Positions 52,386 to 61,920 of a stretch of 64,000 bases of DNA are shown here, in pieces. The notes under the pieces were generated by a model that made no database searches, had not been told where the DNA came from, and worked only from the letters and a program-made list of their open reading frames with translations. Made by a program: the position numbers and the translations under genes. Source of the stretch: CAVVIO01 sp963748095 (GTDB lineage Bacteria; Bacteroidota; Bacteroidia; Bacteroidales; UBA10428). How positions within the stretch are numbered: the stretch's first letter is position 1; each line of letters begins with the position of its first letter. Location: assembly GCA_963748095.1 (NCBI GenBank), contig CAVVIO010000001.1:62001-126000 (forward strand). Direction: 5' to 3'.

Positions 52386-55300
52386 TTATTGATTGGACAT
52401 GATCCTTGAATACTTTTCAAGATTGTCGTTAAACAATGAATCAGCTCTTTGATAGATTTTATCCTGTTTATAATTTTTACTGGACAATGAAATGCTTCTG
52501 ACTGCCTGCAGATCATAGCGCAAATCATTTTGAATTCCATTAATATAACGTTCCCCTAAAGAAAAATAATAGGTGAGATGCCCATCAAGAATATTGAGGT
52601 AATCACTCAGAATTTTATTTCCCTTATCAAATTCATTTACCTTGTAGTATTCATTGGCAACACCGATCATCGCAAAGTCATATGGAACATTATATTGGGG
52701 TGTCAGTTCCACGCATCTGTCTAAAACTTTAATAGCCTTGTCAGTTTTCCCCTGATTAATTAATGTATCAGCAAGTTGTGCAAAACGACTTCTAAGCCGA
52801 ATGATAGAAATTGTATGTTTATGGAAATTATCCAGATAAACATCTTTCGCGTTCATTCTGCCATATTTGAACTTATGCATCAGGTTTTCATACATGATAT
52901 CCGGAGCAATTCTTCCAGCTTCATACCTGTTTGCAGGAGATGTTTTTATGGGGACTAACCTATAGGCAAGACCTTCCAGCTGCATATAATCATCGAGCCC
53001 AAGGGTTCCTGACTGATTAAGAGTTACATAATATACCGGTCGTTTCCAGTTATTATGTGCAAGGATATCAAGCACAATGAGTTCTGATTTGCCAAGGCTT
53101 CCCCTGTTAAACCTCCATTTTATTTCAGGTACAATTTTACTGGCATCTGCTTCTTTTACCGTACCATTTTTCAGCACTGCAGAAGTATCAACCGGCAAAA
53201 TAAAATTGCGTGTCGGAATATAATCGTATGTGTTTCCCGAGTTGGTCTGAATTTTAGTCTGGGGATTGTCACTCGCCACGAAATCCATTATTTCTTTCAA
53301 AGTTGCTGCCTGTTTGGTCCGCTCCTGAACATATACAAAATCGCGGGTTCCCATTAAATACTGTTCGTGCTTTAATGTAATAGGCAGCGGATCGGATTGA
53401 TATGCTTTTCTTTTCATCTGATCAATATACCAGTCCATATTAAGAAGCATCAGATTAACCACTCTTACATCGGTACGTATACCTTCCACCTCCTGATCGT
53501 ACCAAAGGGGAAATGTATCGTTGTCACCATTTGTAAATAATATAGCATTCGGGGCACAGGAGTTTAAATAATCAGCAGCAATATCGCGGGTTGTATAACG
53601 TCCCGACCGGTCGTGATCATTCCAGTCTTCTTGTGCCATTCTTCCGGGCACAAGAACCAGGGATGCCAGCGTAATTGCGCCCGCACTAACCACTCCCTTG
53701 TATTTATTTCCCAGCGAATCAAAAATACCCAGCACTCCCAGTCCGATCCAGATAGCAAACGCATAGAATGATCCGGCATACGCATAATCCCTTTCCCGTG
53801 GTTGAAGAGGTGTTTGATTCAAGTATACCACAATTGCTAAACCTGTGAAAATAAACAGGAACATTACTACCCAGAAATCTTTGTTGTTTTTTTGTAATTG
53901 GTAAACCAATCCAAGTAAACCAAGTAACAATGGAAGGAAATAAAAGGTATTTCGTGATTTTTCATTTTTAAAATCAGCAGGTAAATCCGCCTGATTACCA
54001 ACCCTCATATTATCAATGAAATTAATTCCACTTATCCAGTTTCCGTGCAAAGGCCCTCCGTCACCCTGTTCATCATTCTGACGTCCTGCAAAGTTCCACA
54101 TAAAATACCGTAAGTACATATAACCTACCTGATAGCTAAAGAAAAACTTGAGATTTTGAATGAATGTAGGGCTTTTTAAAGGTTTCGATCTGTCATACAT
54201 GACATTTCCCTGTGAATCGTGAACGACATTTCCATTCTTATCTAGACGTGACTGATAGAGATCTCTTTCGTTCAAACCTGCCCAGTTAATATATTCATCG
54301 ATATGATCATTCTGAGAACTCCACATTCGTGGAAAAAAGGTAGTATACTTTTTATCGTATACATAAGAAATTTTCCTGTTCGTAATTTTATATTTCCCAT
54401 CTATTTGTGAATAAGTAGGCTTCCCTTCTTTTGTTGCTACTGGCTGGGCATTAAAATACTGTCCGAAAAACAAAGGCCTTTCACCATATTGATCCCGGTT
54501 CAGATACGACAGTAAGGAAAAAACATTATCGGGATTGTTTTCATCCATTGGCGGATCAGCCCACGAACGTATAACAATCATAGTATACGAAGAATAACCG
54601 AGAATGATAACCGATATACCTACAAGGATGGTATTAAACAATACTTTTTTTGCCCTGTATGTTCGTATGACACCGTATACAAGACTGCCGATCAGCAAGG
54701 CTGCATATATGAGAACCCCGGTATTATAAGGTAATCCCATCCCATTTACAAATGCAAGTTCAAACTGGGAGCCAAGCCAGATTAAACCAGGTATTATAAT
54801 ATACATCACAGAACCCAAAATAATGATGGAAATTAAAATAGCCAGGATGACACCTTTTCTTTCTACCTTGTAATTCTTAAAATAATATACAAGGACAATG
54901 GCGGGTATTGCCAGCAAATTTAACAAATGTACACCAATTGAAACTCCCATAAGGTAGGCAATAAGTATGATCCAACGATTGGCGTAAGGTTTTCCGGCAA
55001 CATTTTCCCATTTTAAAATTGCCCAGAAGACAACTGCTGTAAATAAAGAAGAACTTGCATAGACTTCCGCTTCAACTGCCGAAAACCAAAAAGTGTCGGA
55101 AAAGGTATATGCCAGAGCACCAACCACTCCACTGCCCAATACAGCAATGCCTTTGGCTAATGAGATTTCTCCGTCTTTCACAGCAATTTTTCTTGCCAAA
55201 TGAGTAATAGTCCAGAAAAGAAACATAATGGTAAATGCACTGGCCAACGCCGACATTGAATTTATCATTTTAGCCACTTTGGTGACGTCATGCCCCGCAA

Positions 55301-55499
55301 ACAATGAAAAGAACTTTGCCATTAACATAAAAAAAGGAGCTCCCGGAGGATGTCCAACCTGAAATCGGTATGAACTGGCAATAAATTCCCCACAATCCCA
55401 TAAACTTGCTGTTGGTTCAATAGTAAGCAGGTATACCACTGCCGCTACAAGAAATATAACCCAACCCAACAGGTTGTTATACAATTTGAATTTTTTCAT
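52386..55499 (-). CDS. DUF2723 membrane protein (GT-C-like)
   Basis: A 1037-residue protein. The first 330 residues carry about eight spans, beginning YNNLLGWVIFLVAAVVYLLTIEPTASLWDCGEFI, the DUF2723 hallmark with a catalytic-type Asp-x-Gly-Glu. More spans lie at about 495-590, followed by a soluble region with IAADYLNSCAPNAILFTNGDNDTFPLWY. The C-terminus has TPR-like helices. The family is related to protein O-mannosyltransferases and is common in Bacteroidota, suggesting a polyprenol-linked glycosyltransferase for surface glycans or glycoproteins. It is monocistronic. Confidence 0.9.
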   Translation of the reverse strand: MKKFKLYNNLLGWVIFLVAAVVYLLTIEPTASLWDCGEFIASSYRFQVGHPPGAPFFMLMAKFFSLFAGHDVTKVAKMINSMSALASAFTIMFLFWTITHLARKIAVKDGEISLAKGIAVLGSGVVGALAYTFSDTFWFSAVEAEVYASSSLFTAVVFWAILKWENVAGKPYANRWIILIAYLMGVSIGVHLLNLLAIPAIVLVYYFKNYKVERKGVILAILISIIILGSVMYIIIPGLIWLGSQFELAFVNGMGLPYNTGVLIYAALLIGSLVYGVIRTYRAKKVLFNTILVGISVIILGYSSYTMIVIRSWADPPMDENNPDNVFSLLSYLNRDQYGERPLFFGQYFNAQPVATKEGKPTYSQIDGKYKITNRKISYVYDKKYTTFFPRMWSSQNDHIDEYINWAGLNERDLYQSRLDKNGNVVHDSQGNVMYDRSKPLKSPTFIQNLKFFFSYQVGYMYLRYFMWNFAGRQNDEQGDGGPLHGNWISGINFIDNMRVGNQADLPADFKNEKSRNTFYFLPLLLGLLGLVYQLQKNNKDFWVVMFLFIFTGLAIVVYLNQTPLQPRERDYAYAGSFYAFAIWIGLGVLGIFDSLGNKYKGVVSAGAITLASLVLVPGRMAQEDWNDHDRSGRYTTRDIAADYLNSCAPNAILFTNGDNDTFPLWYDQEVEGIRTDVRVVNLMLLNMDWYIDQMKRKAYQSDPLPITLKHEQYLMGTRDFVYVQERTKQAATLKEIMDFVASDNPQTKIQTNSGNTYDYIPTRNFILPVDTSAVLKNGTVKEADASKIVPEIKWRFNRGSLGKSELIVLDILAHNNWKRPVYYVTLNQSGTLGLDDYMQLEGLAYRLVPIKTSPANRYEAGRIAPDIMYENLMHKFKYGRMNAKDVYLDNFHKHTISIIRLRSRFAQLADTLINQGKTDKAIKVLDRCVELTPQYNVPYDFAMIGVANEYYKVNEFDKGNKILSDYLNILDGHLTYYFSLGERYINGIQNDLRYDLQAVRSISLSSKNYKQDKIYQRADSLFNDNLEKYSRIMSNQ

Positions 55500-56115
55500 T
55501 ATTTATTAATTAGAACAATATTTATTAAAGGAATACGAAATTACATTTTTTTTCCAACCAAAAATTCTTTATAAAAATTTAGCCACAAAAATACAATGTT
55601 TTTAAAATTCAAAAAAAGTGTTTCAAATTACAAATAAAAAAAGAAAGGAACGTATGTAAGACAGCTTTTTAATAACTTTTAACAATCTTATAAAACACGA
55701 ATCAAATTATTATTAAAATGCAACACAAGAATCCAATTGCTTCAACCAATAACAAGCAGGTTATTTATGTACTTATCTGTTATTAAACAACTTTAATAAT
55801 ATTGTAGAATAGAGGTCCTGAATTATTTTATATTTTCATGTTCTTTCGATAATTATTGTATTTATCTAAACAAATAATTCAATATTTACTATGAGATGAT
55901 AATTATAGTAACTATCACACATGACTAGCACAACGGATTATGAATTAAATAATAAATATATACTTCAATAAGACAATGTTAATTTACTATTTTACAAATA
56001 TTTAAATTTTAATATTAACCTAGTTAATTGCTGCCAATTCTGTCTTTTATAAACTAAAAAAGCTTCTGTAATAAATATTATAGGAAAAATAGTTATTTTG
56101 TGAAAATATTAGCGG
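55500..56115. other. A+T-rich region between divergent genes
   Basis: About 616 bases with no convincing ORF. On the minus side CAAAAATA at 55586-55593 gives TATTTTTG, a good -7 element for the DUF2723 gene. No plus-strand promoter for pbpC is clear. I saw no strong hairpin. It may simply be unstructured, but an undetected small RNA cannot be excluded by eye. Confidence 0.4.
55586..55593 (-). promoter_or_regulatory. -7 element for the DUF2723 gene
   Basis: TATTTTTG on the minus strand matches TAnnTTTG; a TTTG lies 16 bases upstream, slightly close. The start codon is 87 bases downstream. Confidence 0.5.
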
Positions 56116-58509
56116 ATGATGAATGTAACGATCCCACAAAAAAAGAAGCACTCCATTTTTCGAAAGATCTGGCCGGTTCCGATAGTAATATTGCTTTTAT
56201 TTTATTGGTTTTCTTTGCCACATATATTATTCAATGATCCTGTCAGCACAATAATTGAAGACAGAGATGGAAATTTATTAGGTGCAAAAATTGCCGACGA
56301 CGGGCAATGGCGTTTCCCAGGCAAGGAGGATGTGCCCGAAAAATTTGAGAAAGCTGTCTTAACATTTGAAGATAATAATTTTTACTATCATGCCGGCTTT
56401 AATCCTTTGTCTCTTTATCGGGCAGCATTTCAGGATATCAGGGCAGGGCATATAGTCAGTGGTGGAAGTACATTAACCATGCAGGTTATTCGATTATCGA
56501 GAAATGACAGGCCCAGAAATATATACCAGAAAATGGTGGAAATTATATTAGCTACCCGGCTAGAGCTGACAAATAGCAAAAAACATATACTGTCACTTTA
56601 TGCTTCAAATGCACCATATGGGGGAAACGTTGTCGGACTCGATGCCGCATCCTGGCGGTATTTCGGACGAAGCTGCCGTCAGCTTTCCTGGGCAGAAACA
56701 GCCACGCTCGCAGTTCTTCCTAATTCTCCTTCTCTTATTCATCCGGGTAAAAACCGGGAATTGCTTGTAAAAAAACGTGATTTCCTTTTAAAAAAACTTT
56801 TACTTAGAAAAATTATTGATACAACGACATACGAAATGGCGCTGTTAGAGCCTTTGCCGGATAAGCCACTGCCTTTGCCTCAAATTGCACCCCACCTGTT
56901 AAGCCGCGTATATCTTTCTGAAAAAGGGAAACGAATAATTACCACTATTAATCCCGGATTTCAAAATAAAGTGAATGCTATTATTGATAATCATTATAAA
57001 ACACTCAAATATAACAAAATATACAATGCAGCTGCAGTGATAATTGAAGTGGAGACAGGAAATGTTCTGACTTATGTAGGTAATACTGTTTCCGAAAATA
57101 ATAATATAAATGGTCATGATGTTGATATAATTACTTCGCCCCGCAGTACAGGCAGTATTTTAAAACCGTTTTTATATGCAGCCATGCTGGATGAAGGAAA
57201 AATATTGCCGACCAGTCTTGTTCCTGATATACCGATGCAATACGGGAGTTTTTCACCAAAAAATTATAATTATTCCTATGATGGCGCAGTGCCGGCCAAA
57301 CAAGCACTTGCCCGCTCCCTGAATGTTCCGGCTGTACATATGTTAAAAGCATACGGAGTAGATCGTTTTCATCATTTGTTAAAAGGCCTGGGTATTAGCA
57401 CCATTGACTATCCGGCAGACCATTATGGTTTAACTCTGATATTGGGAGGTGCGGAAGCAAATCTCTGGGATCTCACTGCTGCCTATGCCTCGTTAGCCAG
57501 AATTCTTATTCATTATTCGGAAGATAATATCTATTATACGAACGATTTCAGAAAATCCGATTATCATTTAGAGTCTTCGCAGACCAAAGAACCAATTGTA
57601 AAAATCAACGAGCCGGGTTTACTCAGTGCAGCTTCCATATGGTTTACATTTAATGCGATGGTAGAAGTTAACCGTCCCGAAAGCGAGGCAAACTGGAAAT
57701 GGTTTTCGTCGAAAGAAAAAATTGCCTGGAAGACCGGAACAAGTTTTGGAAACCGCGATGCATGGGCAATCGGAATAACTAAAAAGTATGTTGTAGGTGT
57801 ATGGGTAGGTAACGCCAGTGGAGAAGGAAGACCCGGATTAACAGGTATCGGCTCTGCAGCGCCTGTACTTTTCGATATTTACAATATTTTACCCGATGCC
57901 CCCTGGTTTTCCGCTCCTCTCGATGAATTGAGAAAAGTCGCAATCTGCAGAAAAAGTGGATACAAAGCCGGAATATACTGCACCAAAAAAGACTCGGTAT
58001 ATATTCCTGAAAGAGGAATGCGTTCACCGGTATGTCCCTACCATCAGTTAGTACATCTCACCAGGGATCGCAAATACAGGGTGAATAGTAACTGTGAAAC
58101 CACGGATGCTATGATTCATGAAAGCTGGTTTATATTACCCCCTGTACAGGAATGGTATTATAAAACGAAAAACCCTGACTATCGAGTTTTACCACCTTAT
58201 AAACCCGGATGTAATGATGAGACCATCTCAATTATGGACATGATTTACCCGAAAGATTACGCGCGAATTTACATTCCTGTTGAATTGGAAGGGAACAAGG
58301 GCAAAGTGGTTTTTGAAGTTGCTCATCGTAAACCCAATACAGAAATTTACTGGCATATTGATGACAGGTATGTCGGAATGACAAAATACATCCATCAACT
58401 GGAATTACAACCGGCTATCGGTAAACATATTTTAACTCTTGTAGATGAAAACGGAGAAACTCTTATCCGCCATTTTGAAATAATTGCTAAAAAGACAAAT
58501 AAGCATTGA
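56116..58509 (+). CDS. pbpC: penicillin-binding protein 1C
   Basis: A 797-residue bifunctional peptidoglycan synthase of the PBP1C type. One N-terminal span (about 19-38) anchors it. The GT51 transglycosylase has FEDNNFYYH (catalytic Glu85) and GGSTLTMQ near 116. The transpeptidase has Ser347-x-x-Lys350, SLN near 400, and WKTGTS near 540. The last 150 or so residues, after a CPYHQ segment, match the PBP C-terminal BiPBP-like domain. An ATG at 56119 is also possible. In E. coli pbpC sits next to an alpha-2-macroglobulin gene; here the A2M gene is far away at the left edge. Confidence 0.94.
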   Translation: MMNVTIPQKKKHSIFRKIWPVPIVILLLFYWFSLPHILFNDPVSTIIEDRDGNLLGAKIADDGQWRFPGKEDVPEKFEKAVLTFEDNNFYYHAGFNPLSLYRAAFQDIRAGHIVSGGSTLTMQVIRLSRNDRPRNIYQKMVEIILATRLELTNSKKHILSLYASNAPYGGNVVGLDAASWRYFGRSCRQLSWAETATLAVLPNSPSLIHPGKNRELLVKKRDFLLKKLLLRKIIDTTTYEMALLEPLPDKPLPLPQIAPHLLSRVYLSEKGKRIITTINPGFQNKVNAIIDNHYKTLKYNKIYNAAAVIIEVETGNVLTYVGNTVSENNNINGHDVDIITSPRSTGSILKPFLYAAMLDEGKILPTSLVPDIPMQYGSFSPKNYNYSYDGAVPAKQALARSLNVPAVHMLKAYGVDRFHHLLKGLGISTIDYPADHYGLTLILGGAEANLWDLTAAYASLARILIHYSEDNIYYTNDFRKSDYHLESSQTKEPIVKINEPGLLSAASIWFTFNAMVEVNRPESEANWKWFSSKEKIAWKTGTSFGNRDAWAIGITKKYVVGVWVGNASGEGRPGLTGIGSAAPVLFDIYNILPDAPWFSAPLDELRKVAICRKSGYKAGIYCTKKDSVYIPERGMRSPVCPYHQLVHLTRDRKYRVNSNCETTDAMIHESWFILPPVQEWYYKTKNPDYRVLPPYKPGCNDETISIMDMIYPKDYARIYIPVELEGNKGKVVFEVAHRKPNTEIYWHIDDRYVGMTKYIHQLELQPAIGKHILTLVDENGETLIRHFEIIAKKTNKH

Positions 58510-58533
58510 AAGTAGTTTTTGGCTGCCGTAAAA

Positions 58534-58556
58534 CAAAAAAACCCGGTGGTCCCGGG
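58534..58556 (-). terminator. terminator of the ftsX-DUF3098-truB-queA operon
   Basis: On the minus strand CCCGG and CCGGG pair around a 5-base loop (58556-58542), followed by seven T (58541-58535). It lies 26 bases beyond the queA stop. Confidence 0.75.
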
Positions 58557-58581
58557 CTTAAAATATGTATATTAACTATTT

Positions 58582-59631
58582 TTAAAGTATCAGCATAGCA
58601 TCACCATAAGTTCCAAAGTGGTATTTTTCCTTTATTGCAACCTTATAAGATTCAAATAATAATTCATATCCCGCAAATGCCGATACCATCATTAATAAAG
58701 TAGACAAGGGCAAATGAAAATTAGAAATCATACTTGTAGGCACTTTAAAATCATATGGCGGAAAAATGAATTTATTTGTCCACCCATCAAAAGGTTTCAA
58801 ATATCCAAGTGTAGAAACAGAGCTTTCAAGCGTCCGTAAAACAGTGGTTCCAACAGCACAGATGTGTTTTCTGTTGTCTTTGGCCCGGTTTACAACCTCA
58901 ACCGCTTTATCGCCAATAATAATCCGTTCCGAATCCATTTTATGTTTGGTAAGATCTTCTACATCAACAGTTCTGAAATTACCTAATCCTACATGTAAGG
59001 TAATTTCTGCCTTTTCTATACCTTTAATTTCAAGACGTTTCAGTAATTCCCTGCTGAAATGCATGCCGGCAGTGGGAGCCGCGACGGCCCCTTCATGTTT
59101 TGCAAAAACCGTTTGATATCTTTCTTTATCCTCTGGTTGAACTTCCCGTTTAATAAACTTTGGTAATGGTGTCTCTCCCAGCCTGTAAAGTGTTTTTTTA
59201 AATTCATCATAATTCCCGTCAAAAAGAAATCGCAATGTTCTTCCCCTGGAGGTAGTGTTATCAATTACTTCTGCAACCAATACATCATCTTCTCCAAAGT
59301 ACAATTTGTTGCCAATTCTGATTTTCCTGGCAGGATCAACCAATACATCCCAAAGTCTTTGTTCGCGATTCAATTCCCTTAGTAAAAAAACCTCTATTTC
59401 TGCACCTGTTTTTTCTTTATTACCATATAACCGGGCAGGAAAAACTTTGGTATTATTATATACCATCACATCTTTTTCATCGAAATAATCAATAATATCC
59501 TTGAATATCCGGTGTTCAATTTTTTTTGTTTTCCGGTTGACTACCATCAAACGGGCCTCATCCCTGTTTTCTGACGGATATTTTGCTATTAAATCTTCAG
59601 GTAAATTGTACTTGTACTGCGATAATTTCAT
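58582..59631 (-). CDS. queA: S-adenosylmethionine:tRNA ribosyltransferase-isomerase
   Basis: Converts preQ1 in tRNA to epoxyqueuosine using SAM as ribosyl donor. The 349-residue protein shows the whole family pattern, with RDEARLMVVNRKTK and VMVYNNTKVFPARLYG in the first 70 residues, EVFLLRELN near 80, AAPTAGMHFS near 185, HVGLGNFRTV near 215, and the C-terminal FHLPLSTLLMMVSAFAG and YGDAMLIL. It is downstream of truB by 76 bases. Both modify tRNA. Confidence 0.97.
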   Translation of the reverse strand: MKLSQYKYNLPEDLIAKYPSENRDEARLMVVNRKTKKIEHRIFKDIIDYFDEKDVMVYNNTKVFPARLYGNKEKTGAEIEVFLLRELNREQRLWDVLVDPARKIRIGNKLYFGEDDVLVAEVIDNTTSRGRTLRFLFDGNYDEFKKTLYRLGETPLPKFIKREVQPEDKERYQTVFAKHEGAVAAPTAGMHFSRELLKRLEIKGIEKAEITLHVGLGNFRTVDVEDLTKHKMDSERIIIGDKAVEVVNRAKDNRKHICAVGTTVLRTLESSVSTLGYLKPFDGWTNKFIFPPYDFKVPTSMISNFHLPLSTLLMMVSAFAGYELLFESYKVAIKEKYHFGTYGDAMLIL

Positions 59632-59707
59632 GTTGTTGTGCTAATTTAAGAAAGGTATAATAAATGCGACCGTTTTACGTAAGAAAGGTCCTTTTGTTAC
59701 AAAATTT

Positions 59708-60412
59708 TCAAATTATTTTTTTAAATTCTTCAAAACTAATAGCTTCGTCCAATGTGTAATTACCAACTGCTGTACGTTTTAAACCGGTAAGATGTGCTCC
59801 GGATTGTAACGCAATTCCTATATCCCGCGCCAAAGCTCTGATGTAAGTCCCTTTGCTACATGCTACCCGTATAGAGAACACTGGTAATTGAAAACTTAAC
59901 AATTCAATTTCAAATAAGTTAATTTTTTTAGGCATCAATTTTACATCCTCTCCCCTCCGGGCATATTCATAGGCTCTTACACCGCCGATATTTTTTGCCG
60001 AAAACACCGGGGGCATCTGTTCCTGTTCTCCTATAAATCCATTAAGCGCCTTTTTCAATTTATTTTCATCTATATGATCTATAGGATATACCTCATCAAC
60101 TTTTGATTCCAGATCAAATGAAGGGGTCGTTTCTCCCAGTTTTATTGTTGCAATATATTCCTTTTTAAGATCCTGGTATTTTTGAATCTCTTTAGTAAAT
60201 TTACCGGTACAAATTATCATTAACCCTGTAGCCAGCGGATCAAGAGTGCCTGCATGACCTACTTTTATTTTCCTGAAACCATATTTTTTTTTAAGTTCAT
60301 GTCTTACTTTATGCACTAAATCAAAGGAAGTCCATTCAAATGGCTTATCAATAAACAGTACCTTTCCTGTTAAATAATCATTCCCCGGTAATATTTCCAA
60401 CATCTCTAACAT
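59708..60412 (-). CDS. truB: tRNA pseudouridine synthase B
   Basis: Makes pseudouridine 55 in the T loop of tRNA. The 234-residue protein has GHAGTLDPLATGLM with catalytic Asp58, and MPPVFSAKNIGGVRAYEYARRG near 135. It lacks the C-terminal PUA domain of longer versions. The start at the first ATG is plausible; a Met at position 4 is an alternative. It lies in a cell-division/tRNA-modification cluster with ftsX, DUF3098 and queA. Confidence 0.96.
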   Translation of the reverse strand: MLEMLEILPGNDYLTGKVLFIDKPFEWTSFDLVHKVRHELKKKYGFRKIKVGHAGTLDPLATGLMIICTGKFTKEIQKYQDLKKEYIATIKLGETTPSFDLESKVDEVYPIDHIDENKLKKALNGFIGEQEQMPPVFSAKNIGGVRAYEYARRGEDVKLMPKKINLFEIELLSFQLPVFSIRVACSKGTYIRALARDIGIALQSGAHLTGLKRTAVGNYTLDEAISFEEFKKII

Positions 60413-60423
60413 GTAATATTTAT

Positions 60424-60609
60424 TTACAAAGAATTATGAGAATCTCCGGAAGCCATGAATAACCTGCGTAGAAACTTTGTGATAAAAACTAATTTTTCCT
60501 TCGGATTTATATGAAATAAAATTTCTCCTGGCTGTTGCAAACTGTTGTCTTTTATATGTAAATATCGTATAAACCCCTGTTTGGAAGTTATCATTATAAT
60601 TCCATCCAT
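60424..60609 (-). CDS. doubtful small ORF in the place expected for uppP
   Basis: A 61-residue frame with no family resemblance, between the DUF3098 and truB genes and on the same strand. It does not resemble UppP. It may be a small gene or chance; the gap of 240 bases would otherwise be empty. Confidence 0.2.
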   Translation of the reverse strand: MDGIIMITSKQGFIRYLHIKDNSLQQPGEILFHINPKEKLVFITKFLRRLFMASGDSHNSL

Positions 60610-60652
60610 TAATTTAAAATGGTGGTTGAAAAAACTCTTTTAATAGTGTGTA

Positions 60653-60919
60653 TTACTGGTTTTCTTCTTCCGTGTTTTTGGGCTTCTTCATGATTGCCCA
60701 AATTTCAAAAAGAAACCCAAAAAGCGCAACCATCGGAGCAATAACTATTCTTCTTGTTGAGAATATTGTATCACTGAAAACATTGGGATTATCTGACCTT
60801 CCTCCTATCATAAGAGTAAAACCAATTATAATAATTATAAACCCTATCACCAGGTAAAAATAATTCTCTTTACCCAAAGCAAATTCGGGTTGTTTTGAAT
60901 GAGTTTGTTTTTTCGCCAT
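60653..60919 (-). CDS. DUF3098 small membrane protein
   Basis: An 88-residue protein with two spans (about 17-36 and 56-77) and a central motif LVIGFIIIIIGFTLMIGGRSDNPNVFSDTIFSTRRI, the DUF3098 signature. It is always next to ftsX in Bacteroidota and is 11 bases downstream of it here. The function is unknown, but a link to FtsEX or the divisome is inferred from its place. Confidence 0.92.
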   Translation of the reverse strand: MAKKQTHSKQPEFALGKENYFYLVIGFIIIIIGFTLMIGGRSDNPNVFSDTIFSTRRIVIAPMVALFGFLFEIWAIMKKPKNTEEENQ

Positions 60920-60930
60920 TTTATTTATAC

Positions 60931-61809
60931 TTAAGTATATAACTGATCTGTTTTAATTTTTAGATATTTTGTTACTGCCAGATATGTGGATATCCAGTTA
61001 ATTACTATACCGATAATCAGCACTGCCCCAAAAAGAATCCCAAGAATTCTGATATCACCAAAATTGATCATATTTTCAGTTTCTTTTTGTGCCATGTATA
61101 TCGCGATTAATAAAATACCGGAAGCCAATATAGCTCCAAGTACCCCCATAAAAGTACTCATAAATAAAAAAGGTCGTCGGATAAATCTGTTTGTTGCTCC
61201 AACCAATTGCATGGTACGAATCAAAAAACGTCTTGAATAAACAGCTAATCGTATAGTATTGTTTATTAAGGCAATGGCAATAAGTAACAGTAAGCCACTG
61301 AATGCCAGGATTATCAGGCTAATTTTTTTAACATTTTCGTTTACCAGGTGTACCAACGATTTTTGATAAGACACTTCACTTACATGATCAAAAGATTTAA
61401 AATCATTTTCGATATGTGCAATGCTGTCGGGATTAGCATATTTGGCATATAATTTAACATCTATAGAAGGAGTGAGGGGATTAAAGCCCAGGAAATCAAT
61501 GAATTCTTCTCCCAGTTCTTTTTGGAATTCAACAGCTGCCTGCTCTTTGGTGATATATTTTGTTTCCTTCACATATGGTTTGGCATCCAGATTTTTCTGA
61601 ATCCGTAAAATATCCACATCTTTAATATTATTGTCGAGATATACGGTAAATCCGATATTTTCTTTAACATAATCGGAAAGTTTCTTTGCATTCAACAACA
61701 ATAACCCGATCAGGCCCAGCATTAATAAAACAAGTGTTATGCTGATGGTAGAAACAATGTAGGAGCTTCTAAATCTTCTGCGGGCAATGTTGCTCTCTTT
61801 TTTCGACAT
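60931..61809 (-). CDS. ftsX: cell division protein FtsX
   Basis: A 292-residue ABC-transporter-type permease that with FtsE regulates cell-wall hydrolases at division. The first span (about 20-45) is followed by an extracytoplasmic domain (VYLDNNIKDVDILRIQKNLD...) and three C-terminal spans (about 165-190, 215-240, 255-280) around the NRFIRRPFLFMS loop. The family length is normal. ftsE is not in the window. It opens an operon running to queA. Confidence 0.95.
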   Translation of the reverse strand: MSKKESNIARRRFRSSYIVSTISITLVLLMLGLIGLLLLNAKKLSDYVKENIGFTVYLDNNIKDVDILRIQKNLDAKPYVKETKYITKEQAAVEFQKELGEEFIDFLGFNPLTPSIDVKLYAKYANPDSIAHIENDFKSFDHVSEVSYQKSLVHLVNENVKKISLIILAFSGLLLLIAIALINNTIRLAVYSRRFLIRTMQLVGATNRFIRRPFLFMSTFMGVLGAILASGILLIAIYMAQKETENMINFGDIRILGILFGAVLIIGIVINWISTYLAVTKYLKIKTDQLYT

Positions 61810-61829
61810 ATTCGCATTTTAATGACCGG

Positions 61830-61837
61830 CAAAGATA
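61830..61837 (-). promoter_or_regulatory. -7 element for ftsX
   Basis: TATCTTTG on the minus strand, a perfect match to TAnnTTTG, lies 20 bases before the ATG. No close -33 element was found. Confidence 0.55.
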
Positions 61838-61920
61838 CAAAATATTGTTAAATTGGTTTTTAACAAAAAACCCGGGAATACAAAAAACTTCATTAAAATT
61901 AAAAAAAGCAAATACGAATT

